Assembly: GCA_013695575.1 (NCBI GenBank)
Contig: JACDAF010000393.1
Location: forward strand, 1-6,067
Reading direction: 5' to 3'
Source: Chloroflexota bacterium
Lineage (GTDB): Bacteria > Chloroflexota > Limnocylindria > P2-11E
DNA length: 6,067 nucleotides
Each line of letters starts with the position of its first letter. Positions within the stretch are counted from its first letter, which is position 1. Shown here piece by piece: positions 1 through 5,966 of this stretch. The position numbers and the translations under genes are program-made. The notes under the pieces are model-generated. The model was not told the origin of the DNA. It did not search any database and was given only the letters and a program-made list of their open reading frames with translations.

Positions 1-1
1 A

Positions 2-226
2 GCCGCGACCGCTGCGCCGACCGCGGCTCAGCCCGCGACCGCGGCTCAGCCCGCGACCGCGGCGCGGCCTGCGACCGCAGCGCCGAGGGGACTGCCGAAC
101 ACCTCAGCGGACACGAGCGGACCCGCCGGCCCGGGCCCGGCGATCGTCGCGATCCTCGTGGCGCTGGCTTCTCTGGCCGGACTCGCGATGATCGGGCGCT
201 CCCGCCAGAGGAGCCGCATCGGGTAA
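2..226 (+). CDS. C-terminal end of a surface-anchored Thr/Ala/Pro-rich protein (5' partial)
   Basis: The frame starting at base 2 is open from the window edge to TAA at 224-226, giving 74 residues of a protein whose body lies upstream. Residues 1-28 are a low-complexity Thr-Ala-Ala-Gln/Arg-Pro-Ala stalk. Residues 31-35 read LPNTS, followed by a short Ser/Gly/Pro linker, a hydrophobic span at about 47-65, and the basic tail RSRQRSRIG. Pro/Ala/Thr stalk, LPxT-type motif, membrane span and positive tail, in that order, is the layout of a cell-wall sorting signal, but Ser replaces the Gly of canonical LPxTG. Otherwise it is a plain single-span membrane anchor with the stalk outside the cell. No sortase is in the window and the function of the missing N-terminal part is unknown. 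The coding frame is well supported by composition and by the stop followed by a terminator; the surface role is inferred. Confidence 0.75.
   Translation, partial: AATAAPTAAQPATAAQPATAARPATAAPRGLPNTSADTSGPAGPGPAIVAILVALASLAGLAMIGRSRQRSRIG
8..85 (+). repeat. In-frame 18-bp tandem repeat encoding a TAAQPA hexapeptide
   Basis: Bases 20-37 and 38-55 are identical copies of accgcggctcagcccgcg. Bases 56-73 are a third copy with three substitutions (Gln becomes Arg). Shorter 12-bp versions encoding TAAP flank the array at 8-19 and 74-85. All units are in the reading frame of the surface-protein fragment, so copy number can change without a frameshift. The array may extend to the left of the window. 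Confidence 0.85.
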
Positions 227-247
227 TACGCAGCGCGTCCACATCGG

Positions 248-276
248 CTGAGGGCCCGCCGCTGGCGGGCCCTCAG
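248..276 (+). terminator. Hairpin terminator of the surface-protein gene
   Basis: A perfect 13-bp inverted repeat (ctgagggcccgcc, loop gct, ggcgggccctcag) begins 21 nt after the TAA stop at 224-226. The very GC-rich stem and 3-nt loop fit an intrinsic terminator. The following bases (tcatcacg) lack a T-tract, which is common for terminators in high-GC bacteria. Being symmetric, it could also block transcription coming from the minus strand. Confidence 0.7.
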
Positions 277-291
277 TCATCACGATCGCTC

Positions 292-320
292 GAGATGGGT
301 GATGCATCTCACCTCATCTC
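292..320 (-). terminator. Second hairpin, probable terminator of the minus-strand membrane-protein gene
   Basis: Bases 292-302 (gagatgggtga) pair with 309-320 (tcacctcatctc) through an 11-bp stem with one bulged T at 314 and the loop tgcatc. It lies 44 nt beyond the stop codon (364-366) of the minus-strand gene. No T-tract follows in either direction. The position between two converging genes supports a terminator role, but the stem is less GC-rich than the one at 248-276. Confidence 0.5.
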
Positions 321-363
321 GTCCTGCAGCCGCGACATATATAGACGAGGCCGCCCCGTGCCG

Positions 364-2478
364 TCATGGACCCGGGCCGGCCGCAGCAGCAGTCAGGCGC
401 CAGATGCGCAGCCCCGGGTTGGCGTAGACCTGTTCCAGCGCCGTGCTGGCGGCGAAGTCGGTCGGCTTGTCGCATGGCTGCGGTCGAGTCCCGTCGAGCA
501 GGTAGGTCGCGCCCAACTGCCGCATGAGCGCCACCGCGCGGAGCGGGTCGCCCGAGCAGTAGATCTCCAAGACCTGCCTGTGGCGAAGGTCCGGGTCGAA
601 TCCGAGGTTGGCGACGTACGGCGTGTAGGTCAGCAGGCGCAGCCGTCCCGCGGGATCAGTCGGCGAATTCAGCCAGCCGTCCGTCGCGAAGACGCTGCGC
701 TCGGGCGTGTTGTCGGCGATCCAGCTGGCCGCATCCACCCCGTTCTGGTCGAGGACCTGTTCGCGGTTGAAGGCTGTCCATCCGGCCACCAGCAGAGGCG
801 ATGGCACGCTCAGCAGCAAGACGACCGCCGCGGCCGGCCAGGGCCAGCGCCGGATGAACCAGCCGGCCAGGATGGCGACCGCGATCCACATCGCCTGGAA
901 GTACTTGTTCATGTCGAAGGCGATGACGCTGACCTGGACCACGTTCGGCACGACGAACATGGCCAGCGCCCACGCCGCGAGGAATGCCTTTGCCCGCAGG
1001 CCGCGCAGGAACAGCGCGCCCAGCGCCAGCAGCAACGGCACGCCCAGGTTGGTGACGTAGAAGAAGACCACCGGCCAGAAGCCATCGGCCATGGGCGCCG
1101 ACTCCCAGCCGCGGACCTGCTTCAGCGCGCCGGACGCGTTCGCGTTCAGCAGCGGGGCGAGGATAAACGGCGCGGCCAGCGCGTAGGGCGCCATCAGGAG
1201 CGCGGCATTGCGCGGCGCATCGCGGTCGAAAAGGCGCCCGCTCACGAGGACATACAAGAACGCCACCAGGAGGAAGGCGGGGAAGAGAAAGAAGTGAAAG
1301 GGCGCCAGGAGGGCTCCCAGGACGCCCGCCAGGCCAATGAGGAGAGGACGGTCGCGCCAGCCCGCCGCTCGCGCGCGGGCGGTCGGCAGGCCGGCCAGCA
1401 GGACCAGGACTGCCCCCACCAGGATGGGCAGACCCGCGGTGGTTGCCCGATGGACCAGCAGGCCGGTCCCCATCACCGATGGGATGCGGAAGTACGGCCA
1501 CGAGACCTGCTTGTGGACGTCGTACCAGCTGTTGTCGTAGGAGTTCCCGACCATGAGGGTCACGGGATCGCCGTAGCCGAAGGCGACATCCGCGACGAAA
1601 CGCACCCATCCCAGGCCGCCGCCGAAGACGACCAGGATCGCCGCCAGGACTGCGGCTCGCCGCGCGTCTCGTCCGCGCAGAAGGTGTCGCGCCAGCCCGT
1701 GGACCAGCAGGGCCAGCGCGCCCGCCAGGACGGCCGAGGAGCTGACGAACACCGGGACGGCGAACAGCCCGGCCGCCCGCGCGGCGATGGCGGCGTGAAA
1801 GTCGGAGAACCAGTGGTACACGAGTGGCGCGCCGGCGAAGTACGGCACCTGCGGCGGGAAGTTGCCCGCGTTCAGCGACTGCGCGATCGATAGATGCACG
1901 CCCAGGTCGCTCCAGTTCGACCCACCGGCGGCAACGCCGGTGGGAGTCGGGTGCCAGAGCCCCGAGCCCAGGACGAGACCAACGAACGCGGTGGCGAAGG
2001 CCGCCAGGGCGAAGGCCACCCGCTCGCGCCGCACCGCTCGCGCCGCGGACCGCAGCTGCGCCCCGAAGGTGGCGCCGCGGGAGCGCCACGCCGCCACGGG
2101 CAGCGGGAGCGCCAGGAGCGCGGCGACGACGAAGACCGTCTCCCTGGAGTAGCCGCCGACGACCAGCGACACCCAGTACACCAGGTGTGCGGAGATCGTG
2201 ACCGACAGGACGACCGCCAGGCCCAGCCGCCCGGTGGCGCCGATCCGGGGCCGCGCCCACGCCATGAGCGCCCAGCCGGGGACGACGAAGAGGAGCGGCC
2301 AGATGACCAGGATGGCGAGCGGTGGGATGAACCAGGCGGCCTCGAACAGTCCCGCGACGGCCGCGGTAGTGGCGCCGGCAGCCCAGACATCGCCGCGCGG
2401 AGCGGGAGCGGTCGGCATCCGAGCGCCGCCCCGGCCGATCATCGGGGCCGGATCATAGACGAGCCCCGATCGAGACAT
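364..2478 (-). CDS. Large polytopic membrane protein, GT-C/DUF2298-like putative glycosyltransferase
   Basis: About 704 residues with roughly 12-14 predicted membrane spans and a soluble C-terminal domain. Numbered from the furthest-upstream TTG at 2496, spans occur near 54-80, 92-136, 160-180, 236-265, 281-303, 352-370, 384-416, 430-450, 472-525 and 530-572. A conserved-looking loop at 190-234 holds the segments SNWSDLGVH and VYHWFSDFH with an FPP and a FAGAPL between them. This resembles the acidic/His loops of GT-C-fold proteins and of the DUF2298-type membrane proteins common in Chloroflexota and archaea. The segment FDMNKYFQ (527-534) followed by two spans, and a domain from 582 on with SWIADNTPERSVFATD, also recall PMT-like enzymes, in which a lipid-linked sugar is transferred outside the membrane. 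Substrate and activity are inferred. Start: TTG 2496, ATG 2478, ATG 2442 and ATG 2418 all lie before the first span and none has an ideal Shine-Dalgarno. ATG 2478 is preferred, with a GAGGG only 1 nt upstream. Transcribed alone, convergent with the surface-protein gene. Leucine codons are mostly CTG, unlike the plus-strand genes downstream. Confidence 0.8.
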   Translation of the reverse strand: MSRSGLVYDPAPMIGRGGARMPTAPAPRGDVWAAGATTAAVAGLFEAAWFIPPLAILVIWPLLFVVPGWALMAWARPRIGATGRLGLAVVLSVTISAHLVYWVSLVVGGYSRETVFVVAALLALPLPVAAWRSRGATFGAQLRSAARAVRRERVAFALAAFATAFVGLVLGSGLWHPTPTGVAAGGSNWSDLGVHLSIAQSLNAGNFPPQVPYFAGAPLVYHWFSDFHAAIAARAAGLFAVPVFVSSSAVLAGALALLVHGLARHLLRGRDARRAAVLAAILVVFGGGLGWVRFVADVAFGYGDPVTLMVGNSYDNSWYDVHKQVSWPYFRIPSVMGTGLLVHRATTAGLPILVGAVLVLLAGLPTARARAAGWRDRPLLIGLAGVLGALLAPFHFFLFPAFLLVAFLYVLVSGRLFDRDAPRNAALLMAPYALAAPFILAPLLNANASGALKQVRGWESAPMADGFWPVVFFYVTNLGVPLLLALGALFLRGLRAKAFLAAWALAMFVVPNVVQVSVIAFDMNKYFQAMWIAVAILAGWFIRRWPWPAAAVVLLLSVPSPLLVAGWTAFNREQVLDQNGVDAASWIADNTPERSVFATDGWLNSPTDPAGRLRLLTYTPYVANLGFDPDLRHRQVLEIYCSGDPLRAVALMRQLGATYLLDGTRPQPCDKPTDFAASTALEQVYANPGLRIWRLTAAAAGPGP

Positions 2479-2537
2479 GCCCTCGCGTTCAGCCAACGAT
2501 CACACGCCGCCGATCGCTCTGGTAGCAGAATGACGCC
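2479..2537. promoter_or_regulatory. Divergent intergenic gap, presumed promoters for both directions
   Basis: This 59-bp gap (41 bp if the minus-strand gene uses TTG 2496) separates the membrane-protein gene from the aldo/keto reductase gene. Both 5' ends meet here, so promoters for both must lie in it or in the adjacent coding sequence. I see no convincing -35/-10 pair. The sequence tagcagaat at 2523-2531 is the only A/T-richer stretch upstream of the plus-strand start and could be part of a -10 element of a nearly leaderless transcript. Role inferred from gene orientation only. Confidence 0.3.
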
Positions 2538-3401
2538 GTGATCCCGCGCGCCCCTTTCGGCAGGACCGGTCACGAGAGCCGGCGCACGATCTTCGGCGGT
2601 GCCGCGCTGTCGCGTGCGTCCGAAGCGGACGCAGACCGCGCGCTCGAGCTCGTGACCCGGTATCGCGTTAACCACCTCGATACCGCCGCAAGCTACGGCG
2701 ACTCCGAGCTCCGGCTCGCGCCGTGGCTCTCCGGGAACGGGCGCGACCGCTTCTTCCTCGCGACGAAAACGGGCGAGCGCACCTACCAAGGCGCGGCCGA
2801 CCAGATCCGGCGGTCGCTCGTGCGCCTCGGGGTCGATCACCTGGATCTCCTTCAGCTCCACAACCTGGTCGACGACGCGGAGTGGCGCACTGCGATGGGC
2901 CCGGACGGCGCTCTTCGAGCAGCGGTCGAGGCACGTGAAGCGGGGCTCGTTCGCTTCATCGGCGTCACGGGCCATGGGACGATGGCGCCGGCACAGCATC
3001 GTCGCAGCCTCGAGCGCTTTCCCTTCGACAGCGTGCTCTTGCCCTACAACTACCCGCAGCTCCGCGATCCCGGATACGCCGCCGCTGCCGAGGCGCTCCT
3101 CGCCATCTGCGTCGAGCGCGGCGTCGCGGTGCAGACGATCAAGAGCATCACTCTCGGGCCGTGGCCGGGCGAGCGGCCCGCTGACGCACTCACCTGGTAC
3201 GAGCCGCTCGACGCGCAGGGCGACGTCGACCTTGCCGTGCGCTGGGTCCTCGGCCGGCCCGGCGTCTTCCTGAACACCGCGAGCGATCTCGGCCTCCTCG
3301 CGAAGGAGCTCGACGCGGCTGACCGCGGCGGCCCGCGGCCCACCGACAACGAGATGGAGGCGCTGCTCGAGCGCCGAGGCATGACGCCGCTCTTCGTCTA
3401 G
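2538..3401 (+). CDS. Aldo/keto reductase family oxidoreductase
   Basis: 287 residues, close to the usual 280-330 of the family, with a GTG start and a TAG stop. It probably reduces a carbonyl, or oxidises an alcohol, with NADP(H) in the cytoplasm. The (beta/alpha)8-barrel catalytic tetrad is complete: Asp48 in NHLDTAASYG, Tyr53 in the same block, Lys77 in FFLATKTGE, and His108 in LLQLHNL. Typical downstream blocks are also present: GLVRFIGVTGHG (136-147), the barrel strand SVLLPYNYPQ (165-174), IKS (201-203), and LNTASDLGLLAKELDAA (245-261), which sits in the cofactor-binding region. The GTG is the only start that keeps the N-terminal strand (PFGRTG ... FGGAAL) at normal length; no clear Shine-Dalgarno precedes it. 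The ABC ATPase gene begins 10 nt after its stop, so the two are probably co-transcribed. The substrate cannot be deduced; the family is certain, the link to transport is inference. Confidence 0.92.
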   Translation: MIPRAPFGRTGHESRRTIFGGAALSRASEADADRALELVTRYRVNHLDTAASYGDSELRLAPWLSGNGRDRFFLATKTGERTYQGAADQIRRSLVRLGVDHLDLLQLHNLVDDAEWRTAMGPDGALRAAVEAREAGLVRFIGVTGHGTMAPAQHRRSLERFPFDSVLLPYNYPQLRDPGYAAAAEALLAICVERGVAVQTIKSITLGPWPGERPADALTWYEPLDAQGDVDLAVRWVLGRPGVFLNTASDLGLLAKELDAADRGGPRPTDNEMEALLERRGMTPLFV

Positions 3402-3411
3402 ATTCGCCTCC

Positions 3412-4305
3412 ATGCGCGCCGACCGGCCGCCGATCGCGACCCACCTGCTGACCAAGGACTACGGGAGCGGGCGCGGCATCTTCGATCTCGATCTCGTAAT
3501 CGATCGCGGCGAGGTCTTCGGGTTCCTCGGCCCGAACGGCGCAGGGAAGACGACCACGATCCGGCAGCTCATGGGTCTGGTCCGCCCGAGCCGTGGGAGC
3601 GCCGAGATCTTCGGCCTCGACTGTCAGCGCGATTCCGTCGAGGTGAAGCGCCACATCGGGTATCTGCCGGGTGAGCTTCCGCAGTACGGCGGCTGGAAGG
3701 GGACCGAGGTCGTCGCGTACCTGGCTGGGCTGCGCGGGAACGTCGATCCCGGGGAGGTACGCCGCATCGCGGAGCGCTTCGATCTCGACCTCGGCCGCAC
3801 GTACCGCGAGTATTCGCACGGCAACAAGCAGAAGCTCGCTCTCGTCGTCGCCTTCATGCACCGGCCAGAGCTCCTCATCCTCGACGAGCCCACGAGTGGG
3901 CTCGACCCGCTGAACCAACATCAGTTCCACGAGCTCGTTGATGGTGCGATCGCTCGCGGCGCGAGTGTGTTCCTCTCGTCGCACGTGCTCTCCGAGGTCG
4001 AGCAGCTCTGCGACCGTGCGGGGATCGTGCGCGAAGGCAGGCTCGTCGCGCTCGCTCCGCTCGCGGAGCTCCGCGCGGCGAAGGAGCGGGAGGTGGAGAT
4101 CCGCTTCGCATCCGCGCCGCCGATCGAGCGGATCAGGGCACTCGACGGCGTGACCGTGCTCGAGAGCACCGGTCCGCGCGTGCGCTGCCGCGTCCGCGGG
4201 AGCATCGCGCCGCTCGTCACGGTGCTCAGGGACGCCGAGGTCGTCGACCTCGTCACTCATGAGCCGACGCTCGAACAGGCGTTCCTCTCATTCTATTCGG
4301 CATGA
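3412..4305 (+). CDS. ABC-2 type exporter, ATP-binding protein
   Basis: 297 residues; powers the permease encoded immediately downstream. Motifs in order: Walker A GPNGAGKTT (40-48), signature-like YSHGNKQKL (134-142), Walker B LLILDEP (154-160) with catalytic Glu159, D-loop SGLD (162-165), and H-loop His191 in FLSSHVLSEVEQLCDR. The usual Q-loop glutamine is replaced: the segment reads HIGYLPGEL (81-89), a form seen in drug/antibiotic exporter ATPases of the CcmA-like group. Residues 222-297 form the family's regulatory C-terminal tail (KEREVEIRF ... HEPTLEQAFLSFYSA). The ATG at 3412 lies 10 nt after the reductase stop with no obvious Shine-Dalgarno, so it may depend on translational coupling. 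Its stop overlaps the permease start (ATGA), which supports a fixed ATPase-permease pair. Cytoplasmic face of the membrane. The substrate is unknown; a hydrophobic small molecule is the family expectation. Confidence 0.95.
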   Translation: MRADRPPIATHLLTKDYGSGRGIFDLDLVIDRGEVFGFLGPNGAGKTTTIRQLMGLVRPSRGSAEIFGLDCQRDSVEVKRHIGYLPGELPQYGGWKGTEVVAYLAGLRGNVDPGEVRRIAERFDLDLGRTYREYSHGNKQKLALVVAFMHRPELLILDEPTSGLDPLNQHQFHELVDGAIARGASVFLSSHVLSEVEQLCDRAGIVREGRLVALAPLAELRAAKEREVEIRFASAPPIERIRALDGVTVLESTGPRVRCRVRGSIAPLVTVLRDAEVVDLVTHEPTLEQAFLSFYSA

Positions 4306-5921
4306 TGCTCCAGATCGCGCTCCGGCAGGGCCGCGGTGGCCTCGTCGCGACAACGGCGATCGCGGCATTCAACGGCATCGCGCAATCGCTCGGCTACGCC
4401 GCGATCGCGGGCCATTCGCCTGCGACGCGTGCGGCGTTCGCGGCGCAGATGGAGCTTGTCGGGCGACAGCTCACTTTTCTGCTGCCGGTACCCGCGCAGG
4501 TCGAGACGGTCGCAGGCTTCCTTCAGTGGCGTCACTTCGGGACGCTGCCGCTTGTCTACGGCGTCTGGGCGCTCCTCGCCGCGGCCGGCGCCGCGCGAGG
4601 CGACGAGGAGCGCGGTCATGTCGAGCAGTGGCTCGCCGCCGGCCTATCGCGCGCGCGCTACCTTGTCTCGCGGGTTGCCGTCTTCGCGCTGCTCGCCACA
4701 GTGTCCGCCGCGGTCACCTGCGGCGCCACGCTGCTCGGCACCGCCTGGGCGGGCGACGCCCTCCCTCTCGCGGGGCTCGTGGCCCAAGGCATCGCGCTCG
4801 TCGCGCTCTCCGTGTGCTGCTACGCGATCGCACTCGTCGTCACGCAGTTCGCTGTCACCGGCCGCACGGCGGCCGGGATCGGCGCAGCGGTCCTCGGCGC
4901 ACTCTTCCTCATCGCGGGCGCCGCGCGGAGCGGCGGCTTCGAGGGGGTCGCACCGCTCTCACCGTTCTGGCAATACGAGCGGAGCCGCCCGCTGATCACC
5001 GGCGGCTCGCTCGATCCCACTTCGGTCATGTGGCTCTTCGGTGTCGCGCTCCTGGGAACGGCGGGCGCGGTCGTCCTCTTCGCGCGGCGCGACCTCGGCT
5101 CCTCCGCCCTCCCCCGCCGCGTGTCACGCGCCGCGCCGGTTCGCGATCCCGCGCGCCGTATCACGCTTCGGCTGCCGGTCATCGCAGGGATCGACCGCCA
5201 GGCGACCGGCCTCATCGCCTGGTCGATCGGGCTCTCAGCGCTCGGCATCTTTCTCGGCTCACTGCTGCCCACGATGATCCGGCTCGCGAAGGAAGTGCCG
5301 ATCATCCGGGTGATCGTCCTGCGCGGCGGATCCGGCGATCTCGACGCGGCGTTCGTCGGCGCGGTGTGGGGAAGTAGCGCGCTCCTCGTGCTGTCGTCGT
5401 ACGTGATCGCGCAGGTCGCGGCCTGGGCGGCTGACGAGTCGGAGGGCCGTCTCGAGATGGCGCTCAGCGCGCCGATCCCGCGTTGGCGCATCGTGCTCGA
5501 ACGCATCGCGACCCTCACCGTCGGCGCCTCATTCCTCGTGCTCGTGGCATCGGTGATAGTCGGCACCGCTACTCGTGCGCAGGGCCTCTCGGTCGATCTC
5601 GCGAAGTTCGCGGCAGCCTCGGCCCTCCTCGTCCCGCTCGTCGTGACATGTGGCGCGATCGGCGCCGTGCTCATCGGTTGGCGCCCGCGGGCGGCGGTGT
5701 GGCTTCTCGGCCTCGTCATCGTCGCGAGCTATTTCATCCAGCAGCTCGCGCCGATGTTCGGCTTCAACGACCTCATCCGGCATCTCTCGCTCTTCGAGCT
5801 GTACGGCACCCCGCTCCTGGACGGTCCGAACTGGCGCGGCCTGGCCATACAGGTCGCGATCATCGCCGTGGGATTCGGGACCGCGCTCTTCTCGATGTCG
5901 CGCCGCGACATCGCGCGCTAA
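4302..5921 (+). CDS. ABC-2 type exporter permease, internally duplicated (COG3559-like)
   Basis: 539 residues, about 12 membrane spans in two homologous halves. Half 1 (about 1-265) and half 2 (about 295-539) share the cytoplasmic motif DExxGxxExxL, GDEERGHVEQWL at 100-111 and ADESEGRLEMAL at 377-388, each followed by R-x-R and a span. They also share LSPFWQY (219-225) against LSLFELY (495-501 region), and the closing FxxRRD-type ends at 260-265 and 530-537. A basic, Pro/Arg-rich linker at 262-290 joins them. Such one-chain permeases are known among actinobacterial putative polyketide-antibiotic exporters (COG3559, TnrB3-like), and this length fits. The start ATG at 4302 overlaps the ATPase stop by 4 nt; a second ATG at 4305 follows directly. 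Two ATPase copies would pair with one permease chain. Substrate not identifiable; drug, antibiotic or lipid export are all possible. Confidence 0.9.
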   Translation: MMLQIALRQGRGGLVATTAIAAFNGIAQSLGYAAIAGHSPATRAAFAAQMELVGRQLTFLLPVPAQVETVAGFLQWRHFGTLPLVYGVWALLAAAGAARGDEERGHVEQWLAAGLSRARYLVSRVAVFALLATVSAAVTCGATLLGTAWAGDALPLAGLVAQGIALVALSVCCYAIALVVTQFAVTGRTAAGIGAAVLGALFLIAGAARSGGFEGVAPLSPFWQYERSRPLITGGSLDPTSVMWLFGVALLGTAGAVVLFARRDLGSSALPRRVSRAAPVRDPARRITLRLPVIAGIDRQATGLIAWSIGLSALGIFLGSLLPTMIRLAKEVPIIRVIVLRGGSGDLDAAFVGAVWGSSALLVLSSYVIAQVAAWAADESEGRLEMALSAPIPRWRIVLERIATLTVGASFLVLVASVIVGTATRAQGLSVDLAKFAAASALLVPLVVTCGAIGAVLIGWRPRAAVWLLGLVIVASYFIQQLAPMFGFNDLIRHLSLFELYGTPLLDGPNWRGLAIQVAIIAVGFGTALFSMSRRDIAR

Positions 5922-5966
5922 GAGCTACCGCCTCGCGAAGGCACCGGCCTTGCTCGTCACGTCGGT

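Noticed and set aside
8..85. CRISPR-like short repeats
   Set aside because: Units are contiguous, 18 bp, in frame and coding, with no spacers; a protein-coding minisatellite.
295..1893. 532-residue open frame on the plus strand opposite the membrane protein
   Set aside because: It is rich in Arg, Gln, Gly, His and Asp with no recognisable domain. It is the typical antisense shadow of a GC-rich gene, and the minus-strand frame gives a coherent multi-span protein.
656..2260. 534-residue minus-strand frame overlapping the membrane protein
   Set aside because: Arg/Gly/Pro/Ala-rich with no domain; a frame-shifted shadow of the membrane-protein gene on the same strand.
2497..2516. Inverted repeat cgatc, 10-nt spacer, gatcg in the divergent gap, possible operator
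   Set aside because: The arms are only 5 bp, and cgatcg is frequent across the window, so it cannot be told from background.
2439..3455. 338-residue minus-strand frame opposite the aldo/keto reductase
   Set aside because: The reductase frame carries an intact catalytic tetrad; this one shows no domain and overlaps the divergent gap.
3190..4260. 356-residue minus-strand frame opposite the ABC ATPase
   Set aside because: Composition (Asp, Glu, Arg, His) and position mirror the ATPase gene, whose motifs are complete; antisense shadow.
4259..5377. 372-residue plus-strand frame and a 299-residue minus-strand frame within the permease
   Set aside because: Arg/Ala-rich shadows; the permease frame has clear spans and an internal repeat.
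5939..5952. Small hairpin aaggc-accg-gcctt after the permease
   Set aside because: A 5-bp stem without a T-tract is too weak to call a terminator.
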